Origin: CAZZCU01 sp964652825
GTDB taxonomy: Bacteria; Bdellovibrionota_B; Oligoflexia; Oligoflexales; CAZZCU01
Assembly: GCA_964652825.1 (NCBI GenBank)
Contig: CAZZCU010000026.1
Location: forward strand, 1 to 31,260
DNA: 31,260 nucleotides
Direction: 5' to 3'
Shown: one piece after another, positions 15,376-22,704 of the stretch
How positions within the stretch are numbered: the stretch's first letter is position 1
How the letters are laid out: each line of letters opens with the position of its first letter
Made by a program: the position numbers and the translations under genes
Notes under the pieces: generated by a model
Told to the model about the DNA's origin: nothing
What the model saw: only the letters and a program-made list of their open reading frames with translations
Databases searched by the model: none

Positions 15376-15951
15376 TTACAAAAAACGCGGGCAGCCCAGC
15401 TCCTGACCGGGGCGCACCATATACTGTCGGCAGTTATTGGTGGTGCAGCCAAGCACCTCTCCGGGATGCCAGGCGTAAATCTGGCAAGTATGAGCCGTAC
15501 AGCCGAGAATTTGTCCAGGTCGTACCAGATAGGTGACACAACTGTGAAGCGTGCAACCGATCTGCTGGCTGCCACGCAAGAAATATTTGTTACAGCTGTT
15601 AGCGGAACATGCCAACGTTGTGCCGTGGTCTTCGTAATATTCTCGGCACTCATGATGTGTACAGCCCAAGACATTTCCAGGGCGCACACTGTATATGCGG
15701 CAGTTGGTGGCGGTACAGCCAAGAACTTGTCCGGGTTTAACCAGATAGGTATCGCAGGTTTGCAGCGTACAGCCTAATTGCATACCGGCACGTACGTAAT
15801 AAGTCGAACATCCTTCCGCTGTACAACCTACCTGCTCGCCGGACATTAACGTATAGGCGCGACACTCATTGACAAATGTCGAGGATGTTGCGGAAACGGT
15901 ATGGAACAAAAACACAGCGAGGGAAAAAGAGATAAAGAATAGACGATGCAT
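15376..15951 (-). CDS. secreted Cys-rich protein made of eight 18-residue repeats
   Basis: A 191-residue protein I do not recognise. Residues 1-21 are a clear signal peptide (hydrophobic run, then TVSA). Residues 42-185 are eight uninterrupted repeats of 18 residues, consensus GCTxxxCxxYxVRPGQxL, preceded by a half repeat with Cys30 and followed by a last GC pair. Each full repeat has a Cys-x4-Cys pair, a Tyr three residues on and a Gly in the turn, giving 18 cysteines, all able to pair. The regular length suggests a disulfide-stapled solenoid outside the cytoplasm. Start ATG has AGGAG close upstream. It is the last gene of a leftward block with the S51 peptidase and SelO-like genes. Function unknown. 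Confidence 0.85.
   Translation of the reverse strand: MHRLFFISFSLAVFLFHTVSATSSTFVNECRAYTLMSGEQVGCTAEGCSTYYVRAGMQLGCTLQTCDTYLVKPGQVLGCTATNCRIYSVRPGNVLGCTHHECREYYEDHGTTLACSANSCNKYFLRGSQQIGCTLHSCVTYLVRPGQILGCTAHTCQIYAWHPGEVLGCTTNNCRQYMVRPGQELGCPRFL
15397..15828 (-). repeat. eight in-frame 54-bp coding repeats
   Basis: These bases encode the eight 18-residue repeats of the secreted Cys-rich protein. The repeats keep Gly-Cys-Thr, the second Cys, the Tyr and the Gly, while other positions and most third codon positions differ. So the array is old and held by selection rather than recently amplified. The fourth and fifth copies (about 15559-15666) are the most divergent: one lacks the VRPGQ turn and the next begins Ala-Cys. 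Confidence 0.85.
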
Positions 15952-15963
15952 ACGACTCCTGCC

Positions 15964-15979
15964 ACGGCTTGAATGCCGT
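15964..15979 (-). promoter_or_regulatory. small stem-loop just upstream of the Cys-repeat gene ribosome site
   Basis: ACGGC at 15964-15968 pairs with GCCGT at 15975-15979 around a 6-nt loop. In the leftward transcript it comes just before the AGGAG ribosome site of the Cys-repeat gene, in the 69-bp gap after the S51 peptidase gene. There is no U-run, so it is not a normal terminator. It may separate or modulate expression of the last gene. Confidence 0.3.
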
Positions 15980-16020
15980 TCAGCTCAGGAAGTAGCAGCT
16001 ATTTGCATGAAAATCCAGAG

Positions 16021-16686
16021 TTAAGGTGTAAGCTTGAATTTCTTGCCGCGGGCGAAACACCAGATCTCGCCGATAAAGCTGATCATGCCGGAATTCACAA
16101 TAATACCGGCACCATCCGTCACCGCGTAGATAGGATGTTTGACCCTTTTTGATTGTTTTTTGAGAATTTTTGCGTAGTCAGGTTCGTCGCAGTAATGGGG
16201 GAAAAATTCAAAATTCACCAGGTGCATGGCTGTCAGATCGTCGAGTTCCGGGTAGTTGTCATCGCAATCGAAATCCGGATAAGACGCGGTGCTGATGGAG
16301 GGAGTCATCACGATGCTGCCCGCGCTTTGGCCGGCCATGACGCCGCCGCGTCGGACAAAATCCTTAAGTACATTGATCAGTTTGCTTTTCCGCAAGTGTT
16401 TTAGCAGGTGAAAGGTATTGCCACCGCTGAGATAGATATAGTCTGACTTGAGAAGTTCGTCGAAATTCTGATTGCCACTGTCTTTATCCCAAGGTTCAAA
16501 TAATCTGATGGTTGCCGGTGTTCGTGCCAGCAAGTGATCGCTGAAGTGAGGAAAATCATACTGAACGGCGTCTTCATCCGCGGCGATAAAAGCAACGTTG
16601 GGACGGGGTTTATCAATCAGGCGATGCAGCTCTTTATCAATGGCGGCATTGGCCGGGCTGTCGCCGCTATACAACACCAGTTTCAT
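16021..16686 (-). CDS. peptidase family S51 (peptidase E / cyanophycinase-like)
   Basis: A 221-residue class-I-amidotransferase-like serine hydrolase. The nucleophile is Ser121 in GQSAGS (family GxSAG), the YLSGGNTFHLL segment at 85-95 supplies the oxyanion region, and His164 in FPHY is the likely catalytic His. Known relatives cut Asp-X dipeptides (PepE) or cyanophycin. It lacks a signal peptide, so it should be cytoplasmic. The ATG lies 4 bp past the stop of the SelO-like gene, and its only candidate ribosome site, GAAGG, is inside that gene's last codons, so the two are co-translated. Substrate is not known; a cyanophycin role is not supported by any neighbour. Confidence 0.82.
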   Translation of the reverse strand: MKLVLYSGDSPANAAIDKELHRLIDKPRPNVAFIAADEDAVQYDFPHFSDHLLARTPATIRLFEPWDKDSGNQNFDELLKSDYIYLSGGNTFHLLKHLRKSKLINVLKDFVRRGGVMAGQSAGSIVMTPSISTASYPDFDCDDNYPELDDLTAMHLVNFEFFPHYCDEPDYAKILKKQSKRVKHPIYAVTDGAGIIVNSGMISFIGEIWCFARGKKFKLTP

Positions 16687-16690
16687 ATAG

Positions 16691-18535
16691 TTATAAACCT
16701 TCGCGACAGGCTTTAACGATGTCCTGCAATTTGTCGGATAATTTGCTGGTGTTTGGCGATGGCGAAGCTATGCGAATAAAACGTCTATTTTTGGGGCGAT
16801 CCGGATCAAGAATCTGGTTATTAATGAATTCGCTGATGACGCTCTGCATTTGTTTGAAAGTCAATCGTTTGCGATTACGTAGCAATCGATCCTGCACATG
16901 ACTCATTGCGTCGCCGGTGACGCGTTCCTGGCGATTGATGAGGCTGGCGCGTTGCGCGATGATCGCCAACACATTGTGTTCTGGAGTGTGAGTTGTGCGT
17001 CCCGCCAGGAGGACTAAGCGTCGATATTTCGCCTGAAAGCCACGAATATGTCGCTTTTTGTTGGCAGTCAGCTTGAGGTGGCGACGTCTAGTGTAACTAC
17101 TGCGCATTAGTTCCAGGAAACGTTCATTTGCAATTGGAGCGGCATGTTCCATGTAGAGTGCTGGCAAGTCGCGCAGTAGATCGCGCATGCTGAATACTGC
17201 ATCACGCGTAATGCCATCTGCAGTGCGTGTAGCTTGACGGCCGTTAACCGTCTCTTCAAAGTAAGTAAAATGCTTATACAGTTTTTTGACTTCGGTTGTA
17301 TGTCGCTTTTGTAGCGCTGCTGCTTGTTCATCGGTAAAGCCGACACGTTTAAGAAAGAAATGAAGGCGAGCATTTTGGAAGATGCGGTCAAAGCTCTTGA
17401 CGGCCTGACAGTGTTTGAAACGACGAAGATTTTTTTTGCGTCCGGTTTTGAGATAGTCCACCATTTGTGCAAACGTTTGCACGATATCGCGGGCCTTGAT
17501 TTTTTGTTCGGTTAGTTTGGTTGACCAGCGATCGCCATCATCATAACGATACTCGTGATGATAGAGACCAAGTTGACGAATCGAGCCGTAATCAATAATC
17601 CCACCATCAGCGAGGATATTGTCGCCGTCCCAATCCAGCCAACAAAAGATGTATTCGCTTTCAAAGCGTGCCGCCATCTCAGCGAAAGTGCGGGTTGCAT
17701 GCGTTAACAATGCATCGTAACGATTCTCTTTGCCGCGCAGTACGGGCCAGGTACGATTGTTCAATTGGCGATCGATAAATAAATCAACAACGCCCCGCAG
17801 GCGCACAAGATTCTCTTGCTTGAGATGGACAAAGAAGTGCGATGGGCGCAATAAATTCAGGCCGGCGCGAACATTGATGGATAACTTATTGGGATATTCC
17901 AGCACCAGTAGCGTTCGTTCGGTGGCGATACCGTTTTTGTGCAGGATTTCACTGAACACTGCGTTACCGATGCCGTCTTCAAGGTCGGAATAGCCGCAGC
18001 CGTAAGAGATTGATGGATCACCGGTACGGAAGAATTTTTTGTTGATGGCGGTTGCCGGACTCAGGCATGTTGCGCCGGTGCCACAACTGGAAACATCCCA
18101 GGTTTTGCCGCGATATGTCGTTTGGCCATTCCAAAGGCTCCTGCCATCACCCGAGGTCAGTCCCAATCGATTGGGATGTTGCAACTGTAGATAGCGTGTT
18201 GCCATATAGCGATTCGGTTTGATGTCTTTGGGATCGAACTTGCGATTATGAATAATGTCGTGCTCATTGATAATCTGAATGGAGAAAGTATCAATCAACG
18301 CTGTCTGCAGACCCGGAGTCAGATGTTCGGGGTGATCGGCGGCAATCAAACCCATTTCTTTGGCCAGTTCAAAATTAAAGTAAGCGATTTTGGCGTTTGG
18401 TCGATAGCGGGCTGCGTATTCCACGCATGCACCTTGAATGCTTTGCAGTGAATGTTCGCCATTGATCGCCAGGATGCGCGTATAGGTTGCCGCGGTGGCA
18501 ACGTGCGGTTTTTTGGCCAGTGCCTTAGCGCTCAT
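16691..18535 (-). CDS. divergent SelO-family protein (pseudokinase-fold adenylyltransferase relative)
   Basis: A 614-residue protein, longer than bacterial SelO (about 480). Several SelO landmarks are in order: GDGRS at 129-133; TWDVSSCGTG at 145-154, equivalent to the W-x-L-x-L-K-G-A-G stretch; SEILHKNGIATERTL, equivalent to SEAMHxLGIPTTRAL; LLRPSHFFVHL, equivalent to VAPSHxRFG; and GDNIL plus IIDYG at 304-317. The last pair keeps the exact 10-residue spacing from the catalytic Asp305-Asn306 to the metal-binding Asp315 (the DYG motif). In my alignment the SelO lysine is Cys151. SelO enzymes AMPylate proteins. The extra C-terminal 200 residues, rich in Arg and Lys, are unfamiliar. A strong GGAGGAG precedes the ATG. 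It leads the S51 and Cys-repeat genes. Confidence 0.65.
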   Translation of the reverse strand: MSAKALAKKPHVATAATYTRILAINGEHSLQSIQGACVEYAARYRPNAKIAYFNFELAKEMGLIAADHPEHLTPGLQTALIDTFSIQIINEHDIIHNRKFDPKDIKPNRYMATRYLQLQHPNRLGLTSGDGRSLWNGQTTYRGKTWDVSSCGTGATCLSPATAINKKFFRTGDPSISYGCGYSDLEDGIGNAVFSEILHKNGIATERTLLVLEYPNKLSINVRAGLNLLRPSHFFVHLKQENLVRLRGVVDLFIDRQLNNRTWPVLRGKENRYDALLTHATRTFAEMAARFESEYIFCWLDWDGDNILADGGIIDYGSIRQLGLYHHEYRYDDGDRWSTKLTEQKIKARDIVQTFAQMVDYLKTGRKKNLRRFKHCQAVKSFDRIFQNARLHFFLKRVGFTDEQAAALQKRHTTEVKKLYKHFTYFEETVNGRQATRTADGITRDAVFSMRDLLRDLPALYMEHAAPIANERFLELMRSSYTRRRHLKLTANKKRHIRGFQAKYRRLVLLAGRTTHTPEHNVLAIIAQRASLINRQERVTGDAMSHVQDRLLRNRKRLTFKQMQSVISEFINNQILDPDRPKNRRFIRIASPSPNTSKLSDKLQDIVKACREGL

Positions 18536-18654
18536 TGTCTGTTCTCTCCTCCAACTCCTGGACTTATCGTCGGAAAATCAACGGACTAAAGCTCCAATGC
18601 AATTTTTTGTGCTTTTCTCACATCCATAGTCTTTCTTTAGTTGCAGCGGGGTAG

Positions 18655-18683
18655 TTGAACATTTGCGCCCAAGGATTTAGAAT
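18655..18683 (+). promoter_or_regulatory. sigma70-type promoter for the glutamate-synthase-like gene
   Basis: TTGAAC at 18655-18660 and TAGAAT at 18678-18683 are separated by exactly 17 bases, each one mismatch from consensus. Transcription would start near 18690, giving a leader of about 40 nt before GTG 18731. It lies in the 195-bp divergent gap (18536-18730), which is AT-rich and holds no gene. The opposite promoter for the SelO-like gene is not obvious. Confidence 0.6.
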
Positions 18684-18730
18684 AACTAAATAATTACAGA
18701 TAGTTGCAAATGTCTGCAGGAGGATGATCC

Positions 18731-20320
18731 GTGCGTCGAATATTTTATGTGGCTACCACCGGAATTATCATCACCAATGTCATTGTTGCGCGGGTTTTCC
18801 CCGAAGTGTGGTGGTCGATGGCGGTGTTCGGTCCGATTATTCTGCTCGGTATCCTCGATATTTCCCAAAAGAAGCGTACCATTCGCCGCAATTTTCCGGT
18901 CCTCGGTAATTTCCGTTATTTGTTTGAAATGATTCGTCCGGAGATCAACCAATATTTCGTCGAATCAAATTCCGATGGTGTCCCTTACAGCCGCGAGCAG
19001 CGCTCGGTCATTTATCAACGCAGTAAGAAGGATTTGGATACTTTGCCGTTTGGCACTCAGCATAATGTTTACGAACTCGGCTATGAATGGTTGACGCACT
19101 CATTGCGACCGACACATGTGGATCCGAAAATATTGCGCGTGGTTGTCGGCGGACCCGACTGCAAGAAACCATACTCCGCCAGCATCCTGAATGTGTCGGC
19201 GATGAGCTATGGTGCGTTGAGTAAAAATGCCGTCATGGCGCTGAATGGCGGCGCGAAAATTGGTAACTTCGCTCACAATACGGGCGAAGGCGGTTTGAGT
19301 CCTTATCATCTGAGTCAAGGTGGCGATCTGATTTGGCAGATCGGAACGGGTTACTTTAGTTGTCGTACGCCCGATGGAAAATTCTGTGAGCAGCGTTTTC
19401 GGGAGCGTTCGCAGCTCGACATCGTCAAAATGATCGAGATCAAGTTGTCGCAGGGTGCCAAACCAAGTCACGGCGGGATTTTGCCGGCGGCAAAAGTTAA
19501 CAAGGAAGTCTCGGAAATTCGTGGTGTACCGATGGGAGTCGATGTGATTTCGCCGCCGATGCATAGTACGTTTTCGACCCCGATTGGTTTGCTGGAATTT
19601 GTGGCACGCTTGCGCGAAATATCTGGCGGCAAGCCGGTTGGCTTCAAGCTGTGCATCGGTAAACGTCGTGAATTTGTCGCCATTTGTAAGGCGATGATCA
19701 AGACCGGAATAACGCCTGATTTTATTACCGTTGATGGTGGCGAGGGCGGAACTGGGGCTGCGCCCTATGAATTTTCCAATCATGTTGGTTTTCCTCTGCG
19801 CGAAGGCTTGTTGATCGCTCATAATGCGTTGGTTGGCTTTGGTCTGCGGGAACGTATCCGGGTAATTTGTAGCGGGCGCAATGTGACGGGCTTCGATATG
19901 ATCACCCGTTTTGCCTTGGGTGCTGATATGTGTAATGCCGCGCGAGCGATGATGATGGCGCTTGGTTGTATTCAGGCTTTGCGTTGCAATTCCAATAAGT
20001 GTCCAACCGGGGTTGCGACACAGGATCCGGAGTTGGTTGCGGGCCTGCATATTCCAGATAAAACCCAGCGCGTCGCACATTTTCATCAGCAAACAGTTCA
20101 AGCCGTCGCCGAGTTGCTCGGTGCGATCGGTCTGCAACATAGTCGTGATGTAAAGCCCTATCACGTCTTGCGGCGGGTCGGACAAAGCGATGTGCGGCAT
20201 TTCGGTGAAATATACGATTACCTGGCTTCGGGGGCGTTGCTGCAACCGACTGTTCCAACTGGTTTTGCGCGCGCTTATGCAGCTGCGACAGCGGAAAACT
20301 TCGATGCCGTACCTTCCTGA
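18731..20320 (+). CDS. membrane-anchored FMN-binding glutamate synthase family protein
   Basis: A 529-residue protein with two N-terminal membrane helices (about residues 4-22 and 27-45), then the FMN-barrel domain of glutamate synthase. It has the typical SAMSYGALSKNAVMALNGGA segment, HNTGEGGLSPYHL, the DFITVDGGEGGTGAAP phosphate loop, and Cys413-x5-Cys419-x4-Cys424, the 3Fe-4S cluster pattern. The glutaminase domain and the small NADPH subunit are absent. Full GOGAT activity is therefore unlikely on its own; many bacteria carry such stand-alone proteins of unsettled function. The start is GTG with a perfect AGGAGG at 18718-18723. No partner gene adjoins; it diverges from the SelO-like gene. 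Confidence 0.88.
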   Translation: MRRIFYVATTGIIITNVIVARVFPEVWWSMAVFGPIILLGILDISQKKRTIRRNFPVLGNFRYLFEMIRPEINQYFVESNSDGVPYSREQRSVIYQRSKKDLDTLPFGTQHNVYELGYEWLTHSLRPTHVDPKILRVVVGGPDCKKPYSASILNVSAMSYGALSKNAVMALNGGAKIGNFAHNTGEGGLSPYHLSQGGDLIWQIGTGYFSCRTPDGKFCEQRFRERSQLDIVKMIEIKLSQGAKPSHGGILPAAKVNKEVSEIRGVPMGVDVISPPMHSTFSTPIGLLEFVARLREISGGKPVGFKLCIGKRREFVAICKAMIKTGITPDFITVDGGEGGTGAAPYEFSNHVGFPLREGLLIAHNALVGFGLRERIRVICSGRNVTGFDMITRFALGADMCNAARAMMMALGCIQALRCNSNKCPTGVATQDPELVAGLHIPDKTQRVAHFHQQTVQAVAELLGAIGLQHSRDVKPYHVLRRVGQSDVRHFGEIYDYLASGALLQPTVPTGFARAYAAATAENFDAVPS

Positions 20321-20393
20321 GAAGACGTGGTAGACGTTCGCGACCGGCAAGTATATTCTGCGATTGAATAAATTATAGGATAGGAGTGATGAA

Positions 20394-20942
20394 GTGATGA
20401 CGCGCATCTTAGCTATTTTTTTATTGATAGTTGCAACCGCTGCCACGGCACACGGTCACAAACATAAGGCGCACGTTCATGGTGTCGCCAAGTTGAATAT
20501 TGTTATTGAGGGAAAAAAGGCGACGATTGAATTCATCGCGCCTGGTCATGACGTGTTCGGCTTTGAGCGGGACGCTAAAACGGACGAAGAAAAAAAGAAG
20601 CAGGCAGCAGCTTTGGAAAAGCTACGAGGTAACGGCGAAACCCTGGTCAAATTTGATGAGAAGATCGCCTGCGTTGTTACCAATCAGAAGGCAGAAATTG
20701 TTGCGCAAGCGGCATCCGATAGCAAAAAGAATAAAAAAGCCTCCGCACATAATGAAGTGATCGCGGAGTATGCGGTTAATTGTCCGGCATTGATTGCTGG
20801 TACCGATCTTAAGTTTGGTGTGACCGAGTTGTTTTCTTCGATCACCGCAGTTGCGGTTCAGGTTCTGGCCGAGACCAAGCAGGTCGGTGCTACCATTAAG
20901 AAAGACAGCGGTTCGGTACGGGTCCCGCCGGAGGTAAAATGA
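20394..20942 (+). CDS. ZrgA-family (DUF2796) periplasmic zinc-associated protein
   Basis: A 182-residue exported protein. The signal peptide ends near ATA, and the mature protein begins with a His-rich HGHKHKAHVHG, then the DUF2796 core (VAKLNIVIEGKKATIEFIAP, GHDVFGFE). The His-rich start fits metal binding. In Vibrio cholerae the zrg operon, which includes a homologue, is induced by zinc shortage and supports zinc uptake. GTG at 20394 has AGGAG at normal distance; ATG at 20397 is equally possible. It is first in an operon with an ABC ATPase, an FtsX-type permease and a DUF3299 protein. I found no convincing Zur box in the 73-bp gap before it. Confidence 0.83.
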   Translation: MMTRILAIFLLIVATAATAHGHKHKAHVHGVAKLNIVIEGKKATIEFIAPGHDVFGFERDAKTDEEKKKQAAALEKLRGNGETLVKFDEKIACVVTNQKAEIVAQAASDSKKNKKASAHNEVIAEYAVNCPALIAGTDLKFGVTELFSSITAVAVQVLAETKQVGATIKKDSGSVRVPPEVK

Positions 20943-21634
20943 CTGCTGACGCGGTCGTTATCGACAATTTGCGCTTTGGTTACCAGCCCGAGCAACTCGT
21001 TATTGATATGCCACGGCTGAGCATAGCCCGTGGTGCCTCCGTGTTCGTGCATGGTCCCAGTGGTACCGGTAAGACAACGCTTTTGGGGCTTATTGCCGGT
21101 ATTTTAACACCGCAGTCCGGCAGTATTCATATTTTGGGTTCGGATATAGCAGGTATGCGCGGTATCGAGCGCGATCGTTTTCGCGGTAGTCACATCGGTT
21201 TTATCTTTCAGATGTTCAATCTGCTACCTTATCTCAATGTTCGCGATAATATTCAGATAGCATGTCGTCTAAACAAGGCCCGTCATCAACGTCTGGGCGA
21301 TAAAGATATCAATGTTGCGACGCAGGAGATCGCCGATAAACTGGGTTTGGCGAATGTTCTTGAGTTGCCGGTGACGCAGCTGAGCGTTGGGCAACAACAA
21401 CGGGTTGCTGTCGGACGTGCGTTGCTTGGTGCGCCGGAAATTATTATTGCGGACGAGCCGACGTCGGCTCTGGATGCTGATCGCAAAGGTCAGTTTTTGG
21501 AATTACTGTTCGCTCAGGCGGCGGCGATTGACGCGACCGTGCTATTTGTCAGCCATGATTTGGCGTTGAGCAATTTGTTTAAAGATGTCGTCTCCTTGGC
21601 TGAGCTAAATAAAGTCAGGACGAGTGCATCATGA
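20939..21634 (+). CDS. ABC transporter ATP-binding protein (LolD/MacB-type)
   Basis: A 231-residue ATPase with Walker A GPSGTGKTT (39-47), Q-loop FIFQMFNLLPYL, signature LSVGQ (148-152), Walker B IIIADEPTSALD and the H-loop VSHD. The signature has Val where LSGGQ is usual. The FNLLPYLNVRDNI run is typical of the LolD/FtsE-like branch that works with FtsX-type permeases by mechanotransmission, not classical import. The ATG overlaps the stop of the ZrgA gene (ATGA) with GGAGGT just before it, and its own end overlaps the permease start. Together with its neighbours it probably acts on a zinc-linked envelope process. Confidence 0.9.
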   Translation: MTADAVVIDNLRFGYQPEQLVIDMPRLSIARGASVFVHGPSGTGKTTLLGLIAGILTPQSGSIHILGSDIAGMRGIERDRFRGSHIGFIFQMFNLLPYLNVRDNIQIACRLNKARHQRLGDKDINVATQEIADKLGLANVLELPVTQLSVGQQQRVAVGRALLGAPEIIIADEPTSALDADRKGQFLELLFAQAAAIDATVLFVSHDLALSNLFKDVVSLAELNKVRTSAS

Positions 21635-22689
21635 AGTATCTGCTTTATCTCGCCTACAAATCCATCATGAATCGTCGACTGACGTCGGTCTTAACCATAT
21701 TTTCNNNNNNNNNNNNNNNNNNNNNNNNNNNNNNNNNNNNNNNNNNNNNNNNNNNNNNNNNNNNNNNNNNNNNNNNNNNNNNNNNNNNNNNNNNNNNNNN
21801 NNNNCGTGATCGTTCACTTCAATTCGCGCAAGGCGTTGTTGCCGACAAACTATTTGATGTCGTGTTGGGCGCTGATGTGGCGCGGGCCCTCGATTACCAG
21901 ATCGGACAAAAAATTGTCCTGGCGCACGGCATCACGGACATAGCTTTGGTGAAGCACGATGACATGCCATTTACCGTTGTTGGTATATTGGCAAAGACCG
22001 GTACACCGATCGATCGTTCGGTCTATATTACTTTGCAAGGTATGGAGGCCATTCATTACGATTGGCAGGATGGCGCGCCGCCGGCACTTGGTCAACAAAC
22101 CGATCCCGAAAGACTGGCGCAGCAGGAGCTTAAAGTCGAACAGATCACATCATTTTTGCTGCGTTCTAAAAACCGCATCGATACATTACACCTCCAGCGT
22201 GAAATCAATGATTACATGGCGGAGCCATTGATTGCCATTATTCCGGGTGTGGCGTTGAGTGAATTATGGCAAACGCTGGGTTATGCCGAGACCGCCCTGT
22301 GGATTGTTGCGATCATGGTTGTATTTGTGGGTTTGCTTGGCATGATTGTGACGTTGTACAACTCGTTGAATGAGCGTCGTCGCGAAATGGCGATTCTGCG
22401 CGCTGTTGGAGCCGGACCCTGGCGCATCCTGAGTTTACTGATATTTGAATCATGCCTCATGACAGTACTTGGCTGTCTGGTCGGCGTTTTGGTATTGCAG
22501 GTTCTCATGTTGATTGCCGGGCCGCTGATCGAGCGAGAGTTTGGTTTGGTGTTTTCGTTGGTTGGTCTTGGTCGATTGGATGTTATATATTTGGCGAGCG
22601 TAGTTGGTATCGGTTTGCTCATGGGGCTGTTGCCGGGTATTCGTGCTTATCGCAACACTTTGGTTGATGGCTTAACGATACGTCTTTGA
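21631..22689 (+). CDS. FtsX/MacB-type ABC permease, interrupted by assembly gap
   Basis: The partner permease of the upstream ATPase, starting in a 4-bp ATGA overlap with it. The N-terminal MKYLLYLAYKSIMNRRLTS and first helix are visible, then 100 Ns, then the periplasmic domain (LQFAQGVVADKLFDVVLGAD) and the three C-terminal helices, with the FtsX-type cytoplasmic loop LNERRREMAILRAVGAGPWR between helices. The apparent length across the Ns is 352 residues. Relatives I recall are about 415-420 residues, so the missing part is longer than the gap shown. The two sides are in the same frame only by the chosen N count. Not evidence of a pseudogene. Confidence 0.85.
   Translation: MKYLLYLAYKSIMNRRLTSVLTIFXXXXXXXXXXXXXXXXXXXXXXXXXXXXXXXXXXRDRSLQFAQGVVADKLFDVVLGADVARALDYQIGQKIVLAHGITDIALVKHDDMPFTVVGILAKTGTPIDRSVYITLQGMEAIHYDWQDGAPPALGQQTDPERLAQQELKVEQITSFLLRSKNRIDTLHLQREINDYMAEPLIAIIPGVALSELWQTLGYAETALWIVAIMVVFVGLLGMIVTLYNSLNERRREMAILRAVGAGPWRILSLLIFESCLMTVLGCLVGVLVLQVLMLIAGPLIEREFGLVFSLVGLGRLDVIYLASVVGIGLLMGLLPGIRAYRNTLVDGLTIRL
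21705..21804. other. assembly gap of 100 Ns
   Basis: Exactly 100 undetermined bases, the conventional placeholder for a scaffold join of unknown length. It removes most of the first membrane helix and the start of the periplasmic domain of the permease. By comparison with family members, around 100 residues (about 300 bp) are probably missing. Confidence 0.95.
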
Positions 22690-22704
22690 GAAAGGTTGGT
22701 GCGT

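Noticed and set aside
15397..15828. Periodic 54-bp units considered as a CRISPR-like or recent tandem repeat
   Set aside because: The units are diverged at DNA level, contiguous without spacers, and encode a regular protein repeat.
20321..20393. Zur box upstream of the ZrgA operon
   Set aside because: The stretch is AT-rich near 20363-20381 but no symmetrical match to the Zur consensus could be found by eye.
19100..20446. 448-residue open frame antisense to the glutamate-synthase-like gene
   Set aside because: It covers the strand opposite a well-conserved gene, has no recognisable domain, is rich in Arg/Thr/His as antisense frames often are, and has no ribosome site.
21631..22689. Permease gene as a pseudogene because of its interruption
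   Set aside because: The interruption is a run of Ns from assembly, and both flanks are normal coding sequence of the same family.
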